Shown piece after piece: positions 56,046-63,589 of a stretch of DNA of 64,000 nt. This stretch comes from Antribacter gilvus (GTDB taxonomy: Bacteria > Actinomycetota > Actinomycetes > Actinomycetales > Cellulomonadaceae), in assembly GCF_003946865.1 (NCBI RefSeq), contig NZ_QXTH01000005.1, positions 1-64,000 of the forward strand, in the 5' to 3' direction. The position numbers and the translations under genes are program-made. Every line of letters begins with the position of its first letter. Position 1 is the stretch's first letter. The notes below the pieces were generated by a model. The model was not told the origin of the DNA, made no database searches, and worked only from the letters and a program-made list of their open reading frames with translations.

Positions 56046-57109
56046 CGGCGCTTGCGCGCCCCCTCGTGCGTGACCACCGACTCCAGCTCGCCCCCGCACC
56101 GCTCGATCACCCGTGCCGAGGCGACGTTGTCGTCGTCGCACGTCACGAGGGCGCGCTCGACCCGGAGCGCCGCGAGCACCGCCAGGCCCGCACGCAGCAG
56201 CGCCGTCCCGTGACCGCGGCCCCGGAACGCCGGGCGCACCCCGTACCCGACGTGCCCGCCGACGACGGCCAGCCTCTCCGTCAGCGCGAACCGCACCGAC
56301 AGGCGCCCCACCAGCTCGCCGTCGGCCTCCGCCACGAGGAACGCGTGCGGCACCCGCGGGAGCTCGGCGCCACGGCGCTCGCGGGCGAGGTCCGCCACGT
56401 GCTCGGCCCAGGTCTCGTCGTCGTCCAGGAAGAGGAACGGCCAGCCGTCGAGCTCGGCGTGCGCCGTGCGGGCGGCGTCCTCGTCGGCGAGGGTGAGCTC
56501 GCGCAGGACCAGGCCGCCGGCGCGCTCCTGCGCCTCCCGCAGCCCGGGGACCGGGTGCTCGAGGGCGGCGAGCCGGTCGAGCCAGCGGCGGGCGGTCGCG
56601 CCGTCGAACGGGGCCCTTCCGTCGCGGACCTGCTCCAGGAGCGTGTCGGCGTCGTGCCGCACCTGGGCGACCACCTCGGGCGGGTACCCGTACCGGACCT
56701 GGTGCTCGGCGAACTCGTCCTCGTCGTCGATGAAGGCGGGCAGGGTGGTCTTCGCGATGACGTCGAGGTCCAGGTCGGGCATGGTGACCTCGTGCGCCGT
56801 CCCCTCGGGGCCGGACCCGGTGGCCGACCAGCGGGGCGTCCCCGTGAGGTCCACGTAGATGCGGGTACCGGTGGGGTGCCAGGCGTTGAACGTTGCGGTC
56901 CAGCCCGCCTCCGGGAACACGGCGACGCTGTCCCACACGCCCGTGAACGCCGCCCCCGGGCGCGACGAGCGGGTCCCGGCCGGCTGCCCGAGCCAGACAC
57001 CGTGCTCGTCCCTGCCGAGGTAGACGGCGTCGCTCTCCCAGTGCGGGGAACCGTCCCACTTCGTGTAGCGGACGTGGACCGGGGAGCCGGGGCGGGAGGG
57101 CGTCGACAT
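56024..57109 (-). CDS. DUF402 (FomD-like)-GNAT fusion protein
   Basis: A 361-residue two-domain protein. Residues about 1-170 are a DUF402/FomD-like domain: VHVRYTKWDGSPHWESDAVY LG, TATFNAWHPTGTRIYVDLTG TP and the acidic cluster HEVTMPDLDLDVIAKTTLPA FIDDEDEFAEH, which in FomD and YtqA-like proteins binds Mn or Co for nucleotide (di/tri)phosphate hydrolysis. Residues about 195-360 are a GNAT acetyltransferase: LVLRELTLADEDAARTAHAE LD, GHVGYGVRPAFRGRGHGTAL LRAGLAVL and VASARVIERCGGELESVV. Joining of these two domains is unusual. Start at MSTPSRPG; substrates unknown. Confidence 0.85.
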   Translation of the reverse strand: MSTPSRPGSPVHVRYTKWDGSPHWESDAVYLGRDEHGVWLGQPAGTRSSRPGAAFTGVWDSVAVFPEAGWTATFNAWHPTGTRIYVDLTGTPRWSATGSGPEGTAHEVTMPDLDLDVIAKTTLPAFIDDEDEFAEHQVRYGYPPEVVAQVRHDADTLLEQVRDGRAPFDGATARRWLDRLAALEHPVPGLREAQERAGGLVLRELTLADEDAARTAHAELDGWPFLFLDDDETWAEHVADLARERRGAELPRVPHAFLVAEADGELVGRLSVRFALTERLAVVGGHVGYGVRPAFRGRGHGTALLRAGLAVLAALRVERALVTCDDDNVASARVIERCGGELESVVTHEGARKRRYWVPTA

Positions 57110-57170
57110 GTCCTGGACGATATCGGTCCTGCTCAGCACGTCCGGCCACGGCTCAGCGGCTCGGCTCGGC

Positions 57171-57527
57171 TCAGCCGGCCCGCATCGCGTCGATCTCGTC
57201 GCGGCGGAGCAGGACCAGGCGGTCCAGGACGCCGTCGGGCAAGGGGTGGTCCGGCGTGAAGCGGACCGTGCCCTTGGCCAGAGACCAGCCCTCCAGGTCC
57301 GGTGCGACGACCTCGACGGCCTGCGGGCTGAACGGGTACAGGCCGATGTGGTGGGCCGTCACCCGGGCGGAGACCAGCGGGCTGCCGCGGTAGCGCAGCG
57401 CGGCCATGCCGTAGCTCATGCCCTCCTCGGCCTCCGGGACGAGCTCGACGGCCCGGGCGCGGACGCGCTCCACGGCGTCGCGCTCCGCGCCGTCGAGCGT
57501 CGCGATGTAGTCGCTGAAGTCACCCAT
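57171..57527 (-). CDS. DUF1801 family protein (YdhG-like)
   Basis: A 118-residue protein: DFSDYIATLDGAERDAVERV RARAVELVPEAEEGMSYGMA ALRYRGSPLVSARVTAHHIG LYPFSPQAVE, then LAKGTVRFTPDHPLPDGVLD RLVLLRRDEI. This is the DUF1801 pattern, whose members include an iron chaperone-like protein in Bacillus (YdhG/Fra); activity in this organism is unknown. Cytoplasmic. The ATG before GDFS gives family length; the frame is open further upstream with low-complexity sequence that I do not count. Confidence 0.85.
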   Translation of the reverse strand: MGDFSDYIATLDGAERDAVERVRARAVELVPEAEEGMSYGMAALRYRGSPLVSARVTAHHIGLYPFSPQAVEVVAPDLEGWSLAKGTVRFTPDHPLPDGVLDRLVLLRRDEIDAMRAG

Positions 57528-57610
57528 GAGGCCATCGTGCTCCGCGCGGCCCGACGACGCTGCCCGACGACGCGGCGAGGCGGCGACGACGCGACGGGGC
57601 CGGGTCGCGC

Positions 57611-57654
57611 ACGCGACAAGGCCCGGCGACCGAGGTCGCCGGGCCTTGTCGCGT
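57611..57654. terminator. strong stem-loop terminator of the pectinase gene
   Basis: A 20-base-pair perfect stem with arms ACGCGACAAGGCCCGGCGAC and GTCGCCGGGCCTTGTCGCGT and a four-base CGAG loop, ending 4 bases before the stop codon of the pectate lyase-pectinesterase gene on the minus strand. Typical of actinobacterial terminators without a U-tract. Confidence 0.85.
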
Positions 57655-57658
57655 GCCG

Positions 57659-60034
57659 TCAGTGCTGCGGCGACCAGCCGTCGTCGCCCGCGAGGTAGTC
57701 GGCCACCTCGTGGTCCGCCGCCTGCGATCGCGTCAGCTGCGGCCGGTCCGCGTTCACCACGGCCCCGGGACCCCAGTTCCGGTACTCCGCGTTGCTCCCC
57801 GCCGACCAGTCGTAACCCGACATCGTCGTCCACGGGTCCGCCTTCAGGAAGTCGCCGATCCACGAGCTGCGGACCACCACCCGCGGGTCGTTGTCCGGCG
57901 CGCTGCTCGGGTGCCACGGACGCCCCAGGTAGTAGCTGCCCGGCCCCGCGTTCGACACGAACCGCGAGCCCGTCACCAGGAACCCGTGCGCGAACCCCCG
58001 CGACGTGCTCGGCGCGAACACATACCCCGACGGGTCGCTCGCCCGGCGCAGCGCCTTGATCGTGCAGCCCTCGATGACCGCGGTCGCCCGCCCGAACACG
58101 AAGTCCACATCACCCTCGATCCAGCTGTCGCGCACGTACACCCGCGCCGGGGTCGTCGCCGACGGCGAGTCCAGGTACAACGTGTCCTGGTTGCCCAGGA
58201 ACCGCACCCGGTGGAACACCACCCGGTCCGCCGTCGTCTTCACCGCCACCGCCTGCCGGTTCCTGATCTCCGGGTGCGCCGCCTCGTCGAACGCGTTCTC
58301 GAACGTCACCGCCCGCGCCTCGAACCCCGCCCCCGCCACCGTCACGCTCGCGCTGCCCGTCGTACCCCACGTCCCGCCCTCGGGACGCGGCGTCCCCGCC
58401 GCCCGGTCGTCGGTGATCACCACGTCCGCCGGATCGCCCGTGGCACCCACGAACGACAGGTCCGTCCGCGCACGGTCCACCACCACCCGGCCCGCATACG
58501 TCCCCGGCTCGAACCGGATCTCCACCCGCTCCACCGTGCCCGACGGCGCCAGGTCCACCGCACCCTGCGCCGTCGTCGCATCCCCCGAACCGTCCGCGGC
58601 CACCACGATGCGCTCCCGCGCACCCAGCCCCTGCGGACCCGCGAGCTGCCCCACCACGCGCGGCACCGCCGCCACCGGGTGCACGGTGCGCCGCAGCACA
58701 CCCTCCCACGACGGGACCTGGACGACGTCCGGGTCGTGCGTCGCGTTGTACTGCCCCAGCAGGTCCGTCACCACGCCGTTCACCGCATTGCCGGTCTCCG
58801 TCATCGCCGTCCCGTTGTACCGCCCCACCACCCGGTCCAGCGCGAAACCCTCCGGCACCGAGAACGCGTTCGCCTCCGCCAGCAGGTGCGACTCCTTGCC
58901 CACCCCCCACGAGTACCCGTACCCGATGCCCGAGCCCGCGTCCTGCACGTAATGGTTGTTGTAGACGTCCACCTGCCCGAACCGCACCCGCGGCACCCGC
59001 TGCCCCAGGTTCCGGAACTCGTTGTGGTGCATCGTGATCCGCAGCTTCCCCCGGTCCGTGATCCGTGAGTCGCTCGACCCCACCAGCATCGACTTGTCAT
59101 GGTCGTGCAACCGGTTGTACGACACCGTCACCAGGTCCGAACCGTTCGTGATGTCCAGCAGACCGTCGTGCACCTGGTACGGACGCCCGAAGTACAGCGG
59201 CTGTGCCGAGTCCAGGTTGTCGCCGTCCCCCAGGTCGTTGTGGTCGATCCACAGGTTCGTGCTCTCCCGCACCGTCACCAGGTCGTACTCCGAGTTCCAC
59301 GCCCCCGCCGCCCCGTCCGTCGGGTCCCACGCCGGGAAGCAGTCGTGCGCATCGACCAGCGTCAAGCCCCGCACGATCACGTTCTGCACCCCGACGAGCT
59401 GCAGCGCCGCCCCCGCGACCTGCGCGCCCGGCGCACCGATCAGCGTCGTGTTCGACCCCACCCGCGCCGTCACGTGCGCCGCGTGCGCCCGCTGCGACGC
59501 CCGCCGCGCATCCTCCACCGGCCCGCTCGGCACCGTGTCCGTGCCCCACACCGCCGGGTCGTACGTCGCCAGGTACTGCTCCAGCGAGTACCCCTCCTGC
59601 GCGAACGCCTCACAGCCCAGCGGAGCACCCGCCGCATCCGTGTTCGCGTCGATCCGCCCGTCCACCACCACGATCTTCGGGTCGTTCCCCGTCACCGCAG
59701 CCTTCAGTTCCGGCCACGTCCGCACCGTCACGACGGCGCTCGCGGCCGAGCCGCCGGTGGTGCCCGCGCCCGCAGAGCCCCAGCCGTCCCCGGCCGGGAT
59801 GGTCTGCCGTGCGAGGCGCTCGAGGGCGGCGCCGTGGTCATGGTTGCCGTCGTGGTCGTGAGAGTCGCCGGCCATGGCCGGCGGGACCGCCAGGGCGGCG
59901 ATCGTCAGCCCGGCGGCAGCCGCGGCGACGACGGCTCCGCGGACGGCGCGGTGACCCGTCCAGGAGCGGGGGCCCGGCCCGGTCCCGGTGGGCGGGACTG
60001 TGCTGGGAGAAGGGGTGGAGCGTGGAACGTGCAT
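57659..60034 (-). CDS. secreted pectate lyase (PL1)-pectin methylesterase (CE8) fusion
   Basis: A 791-residue protein. A signal peptide of about 55 residues is followed by a His/Asp-rich stretch (GDSHDHDGNHDHG). Residues about 80-430 form a PL1 parallel beta-helix: IVVVDGRIDANTDAAG, WIDHNDLGDGDNLDSAQPL, VTVSYNRLHDHDKSMLVGSS D and QRVPRVRFGQVDVYNNHYVQ (catalytic Arg region). Residues about 465-780 are a CE8 pectin methylesterase: FEPGTYAGRVVVD, GNQDTLYLDS (Asp617), GDVDFVFGRA (Asp644) and YVFAPST, YYLGRPWHPSS. The two halves together demethylate and then cleave homogalacturonan. GGAGG precedes the ATG, and a GAAACCGGTTTC palindrome lies 39 to 50 bases upstream. Confidence 0.95.
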   Translation of the reverse strand: MHVPRSTPSPSTVPPTGTGPGPRSWTGHRAVRGAVVAAAAAGLTIAALAVPPAMAGDSHDHDGNHDHGAALERLARQTIPAGDGWGSAGAGTTGGSAASAVVTVRTWPELKAAVTGNDPKIVVVDGRIDANTDAAGAPLGCEAFAQEGYSLEQYLATYDPAVWGTDTVPSGPVEDARRASQRAHAAHVTARVGSNTTLIGAPGAQVAGAALQLVGVQNVIVRGLTLVDAHDCFPAWDPTDGAAGAWNSEYDLVTVRESTNLWIDHNDLGDGDNLDSAQPLYFGRPYQVHDGLLDITNGSDLVTVSYNRLHDHDKSMLVGSSDSRITDRGKLRITMHHNEFRNLGQRVPRVRFGQVDVYNNHYVQDAGSGIGYGYSWGVGKESHLLAEANAFSVPEGFALDRVVGRYNGTAMTETGNAVNGVVTDLLGQYNATHDPDVVQVPSWEGVLRRTVHPVAAVPRVVGQLAGPQGLGARERIVVAADGSGDATTAQGAVDLAPSGTVERVEIRFEPGTYAGRVVVDRARTDLSFVGATGDPADVVITDDRAAGTPRPEGGTWGTTGSASVTVAGAGFEARAVTFENAFDEAAHPEIRNRQAVAVKTTADRVVFHRVRFLGNQDTLYLDSPSATTPARVYVRDSWIEGDVDFVFGRATAVIEGCTIKALRRASDPSGYVFAPSTSRGFAHGFLVTGSRFVSNAGPGSYYLGRPWHPSSAPDNDPRVVVRSSWIGDFLKADPWTTMSGYDWSAGSNAEYRNWGPGAVVNADRPQLTRSQAADHEVADYLAGDDGWSPQH

Positions 60035-60072
60035 TGCGACCTCCGGGTCGGCTCTCCGTTGAACCCCGGCGG

Positions 60073-60084
60073 GAAACCGGTTTC
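60073..60084. promoter_or_regulatory. GAAACCGGTTTC palindrome upstream of the pectinase gene
   Basis: A perfect 12-base palindrome about 40-50 bases before the start. AAACCGGTTT is a usual form of LacI-family operator. It would suit substrate-controlled repression of the pectin-degrading gene, matching the AACGTT-type motifs at the other CAZyme genes. The cognate regulator is not in this window. Confidence 0.55.
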
Positions 60085-60172
60085 TCACACCCAAGCACAG
60101 GGGCGGTCCCGGCACAAGGGGTAAGGGCCGAGACAGTGGACTGCGCTTACCGACTTTCGTCCGTGGGTGAGC

Positions 60173-60254
60173 GCGCACATGACTTCGGCACTTCGTCGTC
60201 GGATCGGCACTTCGAAGTGCCGATCCGACGACGAAGTGCCGAAGCAATGTGCGC
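60173..60254. repeat. 82-bp near-perfect palindrome, copy 1
   Basis: The sequence reads the same on both strands apart from two mismatched positions in each arm. The central 62 bases (arms of 31 around TTCGAA) are a perfect palindrome. It lies 33 bases after the uridine-kinase-like gene stop and about 140 bases before the pectinase gene start, on a stretch with no coding content. A second, closely similar copy lies at 62024-62105. Confidence 0.85.
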
Positions 60255-60287
60255 AGCCCGGCCGCGGGAACCGGTGGCGTTTCGCTG

Positions 60288-60962
60288 TCAAGGTCGCCGC
60301 GGCCGTGTTCCCGTGGTGGGCCGTCCGGGCGCGACGAGCACCGGCGCCTCGACGTCCGTGTTGTCCACCACATGCGTCGCCCGGGCCCACGGCGCGCACT
60401 CCGTGAGGTAGAGGCGCTGGCCCTGCACGTAGCGCCGCATCGAGGGGTGCTCCGGGTCCGGCGACGACCCGTCCCGGACGGACATGCGGCGGGCGGTCTC
60501 CTGGAACGGCACGTCGAGGAAGAGGGACCAGTCCCACCGCCCGCGCAGCTCGTCCCGGTGGAGGAACATGCCTTCGACGATCACGACCGCCTGGCCGGGA
60601 GCGACCTCGTCCGGATCGTCGACCGGCGCGTCCCGCAGATGGTCGAACCCCCGGCGCCGGAACCGTCCGTCGCCGCCGGACCCGAGCGGGTCCAGGACGA
60701 ACCGGATGAGGGACGCACGGTCGACCGAGTCCCGGTAGAACCCCTCGGGCGACTCGCGGCCGAGCCGGTACCGGACGGTGCGCGGGTTGAGGAAGTCGTC
60801 GGCGTGCACGACGACGACCTGCCGGTCGAGGTCGGTCAGCTGCTGCGCGAGACCGGCGGCGAACCGGGTCTTGCCGCTCCCGTCCACGCCGTCGACGGCG
60901 ACGAGCACCCGTCGTCCGAGGTGGGGAACGTCCCGGGCGAGCGTCTCGAGCAGGTGCGGCAC
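60288..60962 (-). CDS. uridine kinase-like P-loop kinase
   Basis: A 224-residue kinase: the P-loop is VLVAVDGVDGSGKTRFAAGL A, the substrate region QVVVVHADDFLNPRTVRYRL GRESPEGFYRDSVDRASLIR and the late VVIVEGMFLHRDELRGRWDW SLFLDVPFQETARRMSVRD matches the uridine/phosphoribulokinase-like (Udk) fold. Residues carry the D-D-F/Y-Y substrate block. It should phosphorylate a nucleoside or a related small molecule in the cytoplasm, but its exact substrate is not determined. The 3' end is followed by the 82-bp palindrome, which may serve as its terminator. Confidence 0.85.
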   Translation of the reverse strand: MPHLLETLARDVPHLGRRVLVAVDGVDGSGKTRFAAGLAQQLTDLDRQVVVVHADDFLNPRTVRYRLGRESPEGFYRDSVDRASLIRFVLDPLGSGGDGRFRRRGFDHLRDAPVDDPDEVAPGQAVVIVEGMFLHRDELRGRWDWSLFLDVPFQETARRMSVRDGSSPDPEHPSMRRYVQGQRLYLTECAPWARATHVVDNTDVEAPVLVAPGRPTTGTRPRRP

Positions 60963-61013
60963 CCGGTCATCGTCCCAGACGCGCGCACACGGACCCGATC
61001 CATGGGACCGAGC

Positions 61014-61961
61014 TCAGCTCGGCGGGGGGAGCAAGGGGTTCACCCGCAGGCTCTCGCGAACTCCGGCAGGCAGGTGTCGCGCGACCCGTGCGACGACGTC
61101 GTCGGGCCGGTCGTAGGCGGTGACGCGCACGATCGTCCACCGCTCCCGAACGGCATCGCCGCGCCTCTTCTCGTCGATCAAGGCCTGTCTGCCGTCGTGT
61201 CCCGCGCCGAAGGCTCCGTCGGTGTACTTGACCTGACCGTCGAACTCGACGCCGACGCGCCACTCCTTCCAGCCCATGTCGACGTGGAACAGGCCGAGCC
61301 GTGTCTGGACGGGCGCCTGCGTCTGAGGCGGGGGGAAACCAGCACGCAGAAGGACGTAGCGGAGCCAGGTCTCCCACACCGACTGCGCTCCGCAGGCGGT
61401 CAGGTCCAGGACCAGTGCCGCCCTCCGGATCCCGTTCGCCTCGCCGTGCTGGGCCAGCAGGGCTCTGGCGCGTCCCAGGTCGAGGCCGTTCTCCATGGCC
61501 CAGTCCGCGACGACGAGGGCTTCGAGCGGGTGCAGGGTCATCGCACAGTCGACGACCGTCCGGGCGAGCGAGGTCACAGGCAGCCCACCCGCCTCGACCT
61601 GGTCGGCCGACGGGACGTCCGTCACGTGCCGAGCGACGTCCCGGGCCGCGCGCGAGGACGGGCGGTACCCCTGGATCACATGGGTGCGCACCGGGGGTCG
61701 CCAGAGCGGCGCGCCGAGCAGCAGGGCTGCCGTCTCGTGGCTGAACCGGTGCTCGGCGCGGAGCTGACGGTGCAGCCCCCGCGCTCGGTCGATCGCCCGG
61801 GCGTAGGCGTCCCGGGCCTTTGCGGATCGATCAGCGCCCGGGGCCAGCGGCGCGCGATACACCCCGCGCCGGATGCGCTCGAGCTCGCCCGCGTTCAGTG
61901 CGCGCAGCAGGGCGTCGCGGTTCGTCTCGCGGGCGATCACAACGTCGGTCCGGGTGCTCAT
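61014..61961 (-). CDS. AbiEi-like antitoxin-domain and DUF559/VSR-like endonuclease-fold protein
   Basis: A 315-residue protein. The N-terminus has the AbiEi-type winged helix (TNRDALLRALNAGELERIRR GVYRAPL), the middle part the DUF-type sensor (HRFSHETAALLLGAPLWRPP, GGLPVTSLARTVVDCAMTLH PLEALVVADWAME), and the C-terminus a VSR/DUF559-like endonuclease fold (LFHVDMGWKEWRVGVEFDGQ VKYTD, RRGDAVRERWTIVRVTAYD). This combination is common in actinobacteria and is often solitary; the partner AbiEii toxin is absent here. Function unproven, probably DNA-related. Convergent or co-directional with the kinase gene. Confidence 0.85.
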   Translation of the reverse strand: MSTRTDVVIARETNRDALLRALNAGELERIRRGVYRAPLAPGADRSAKARDAYARAIDRARGLHRQLRAEHRFSHETAALLLGAPLWRPPVRTHVIQGYRPSSRAARDVARHVTDVPSADQVEAGGLPVTSLARTVVDCAMTLHPLEALVVADWAMENGLDLGRARALLAQHGEANGIRRAALVLDLTACGAQSVWETWLRYVLLRAGFPPPQTQAPVQTRLGLFHVDMGWKEWRVGVEFDGQVKYTDGAFGAGHDGRQALIDEKRRGDAVRERWTIVRVTAYDRPDDVVARVARHLPAGVRESLRVNPLLPPPS

Positions 61962-62023
61962 GCGACGAGACTGCCTGCTTGCCGGACCCCCTGGGGCGCC
62001 GTTGCTGAATCTGTGGATAGCGC

Positions 62024-62105
62024 GCGCACATCACCTCGGCAGTTCGTCGTCGGATCGGCACCTCGAACTGCCGATCCGACGACGAACTGCCGGAGCAATG
62101 TGCGC
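62024..62105. repeat. 82-bp near-perfect palindrome, copy 2
   Basis: Same length and about the same sequence as copy 1 at 60173-60254. Several positions differ, and at one pair both arms changed together (GGCACTTCG/CGAAGTGCC becomes GGCAGTTCG/CGAACTGCC), so pairing is preserved. A few central mismatches and one arm mismatch remain. It lies 56 bases after the transporter gene stop and before the AbiEi-like gene start. Confidence 0.85.
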
Positions 62106-62161
62106 CGCACTCGCGCACTGACCGCACTGACCGCACCGACCGCACCCGGCGCACGGGACGG

Positions 62162-63589
62162 CTACGGCACCCGTGTCCGTCCCGCCAGCACCACCACCCC
62201 CGCGGCCAGCGCCGCCATCAGCCCGAAGCAGGCCGCGTACGCGGGCAGCCCCACGAGGTCGTGCAGCGTCCAGAGCAGCGCACCGGTCGCGGCGGACGCG
62301 CCGGCGCCCGCGAGGGCGTCGGCGACCTGGAGCCCGGAGGAGGCCAGGCCCTGCTCGTGCGGCTCGGCCAGCTCGAGCGTCAGCACGGAGAGCGTGGGGT
62401 AGGCGAACCCCATGCCGAGGCCCGACAGCACCCAGGAGATCATCCCGACGGTCACCGGCACCCCGGGCGCCGCCAGCACCCCGGCGGCGAGCGTTCCCGC
62501 AGCGAGCAGGGCACCGCCGAGCCGCAGGTATCCCGCGTGGGACAGCCGCAGCAGGTCCCGGCCGCGCACCCATGACGCGCCGGACCAGCCGAGCGCACCC
62601 ACCGTGAGGATGAGCCCGGCGGCCGTGAGGGTGAGCCGCCGCTCGTGCACGAGCACGAGGGGGAGGAGCACCTCCGCGCCGGTGAAGGCCGCGGTCGCGA
62701 GCGCGCGGACGGTGATGACGGCGGAGAGGCCGCGGGCGGCGCGCAGCGTCCCGAGGGCGAGAGCGAGCGCGCGGGCCGGACGCGGGGCGGCGGCAGACCC
62801 CGCCCGGGAGGCCCTGTCGCCGACGGCCCTACCCGAGACGGCCCCGCCCGAGACGGCCCCGCCCGAGACGGCCCCGCCCGAGACGGCCCCACCAGAAGTC
62901 CCGTGCCCCCGGGCCGCGGCGAGACCCGGCGCGAGCAGGATCGCGGCCACCACCGCGAGCGCGGGCACGCCCAGGAACACCCACCGCCACCCGAGGTGGG
63001 TGACGATCAGCCCGGTCAGCGCCGGCCCGACGATCGCCGGGAGCACCCACGCCGCCGCGAACGCCGAGAACACCCGCGGGCGCCGCTCGGGCGCGAAGAC
63101 CCGTGCGACCAGCACGTACAGGGCCACGGAGAACAGCCCGCTGCCGATGCCCTGCAGGGCCCGCCCCGCAATGAGCGTCCCCATGCTCGTGGCGGTCCCC
63201 GCGACGACGAGCCCGCCGGCGAACAGCGCCATGCCGGTCCACATCGCCGGGGCCGGACCGCGCCGGTCGTTCCACCAGCCCGCGGTCAGCAGCCCCACGA
63301 CGCTCGCCGCGAACGTCACCGAGAACGCCAGCGTGTAGTGCCGCAGCCCGCCCAGCTCGACGGCGACGGTGGGCATCGCGGTGGCCACAGCCAGCGCCTC
63401 GAACGCCCCGAGGGCGCACAGCGCGACCATGCCGACGAGGACCGTGCGCTGCGTGCCCGGGCTCAGCGCCGCCGCGGCGGACGCATCGGCAGTCGCCACA
63501 GCCGGCGCATCGGCAGCCCGCGCGTCGGCAGCCCGCGCATCGGCGGGCCCGCCGTGGGCCGTCGTCGTCCCGGTGTCCGGGGCCGTCAT
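62162..63589 (-). CDS. MFS transporter, DHA2-like
   Basis: About 475 residues, twelve or more membrane segments. Motif A is GWWNDRRGPAPA, motif C-like GLFSVALYVLVARVFAPERR P, and the long central loop is a low-complexity stretch made of SGGAV repeats (about residues 235-260). The start carries another low-complexity part (ADARAADARAADAP). DHA2-type transporters export drugs or small molecules. ATG overlaps the stop of the upstream oxidoreductase gene (ATGA), so it is translationally coupled. The substrate is unknown. Confidence 0.85.
   Translation of the reverse strand: MTAPDTGTTTAHGGPADARAADARAADAPAVATADASAAAALSPGTQRTVLVGMVALCALGAFEALAVATAMPTVAVELGGLRHYTLAFSVTFAASVVGLLTAGWWNDRRGPAPAMWTGMALFAGGLVVAGTATSMGTLIAGRALQGIGSGLFSVALYVLVARVFAPERRPRVFSAFAAAWVLPAIVGPALTGLIVTHLGWRWVFLGVPALAVVAAILLAPGLAAARGHGTSGGAVSGGAVSGGAVSGGAVSGRAVGDRASRAGSAAAPRPARALALALGTLRAARGLSAVITVRALATAAFTGAEVLLPLVLVHERRLTLTAAGLILTVGALGWSGASWVRGRDLLRLSHAGYLRLGGALLAAGTLAAGVLAAPGVPVTVGMISWVLSGLGMGFAYPTLSVLTLELAEPHEQGLASSGLQVADALAGAGASAATGALLWTLHDLVGLPAYAACFGLMAALAAGVVVLAGRTRVP
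62835..62893. repeat. 15-base tandem repeat inside the transporter gene
   Basis: GAGACGGCCCCGCCC is repeated nearly four times, coding for the SGGAV pentapeptide repeats of the central loop. In-frame variation of repeat number is likely between strains. Confidence 0.8.

Noticed and set aside
54761-57259. An 832-codon plus-strand open frame crossing the transporter and DUF402-GNAT genes
   Set aside because: It is Arg/Pro-rich and antisense or out of frame to genes with clear families; long open shadows are expected at this GC content.
60249-62402. A 717-codon plus-strand open frame over the kinase and AbiEi-like genes
   Set aside because: Both underlying minus-strand genes have conserved motifs; the plus-strand product is low complexity.
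62835-62893. CRISPR-like array
   Set aside because: The 15-base units are directly adjacent without spacers and are in frame with a transporter gene.
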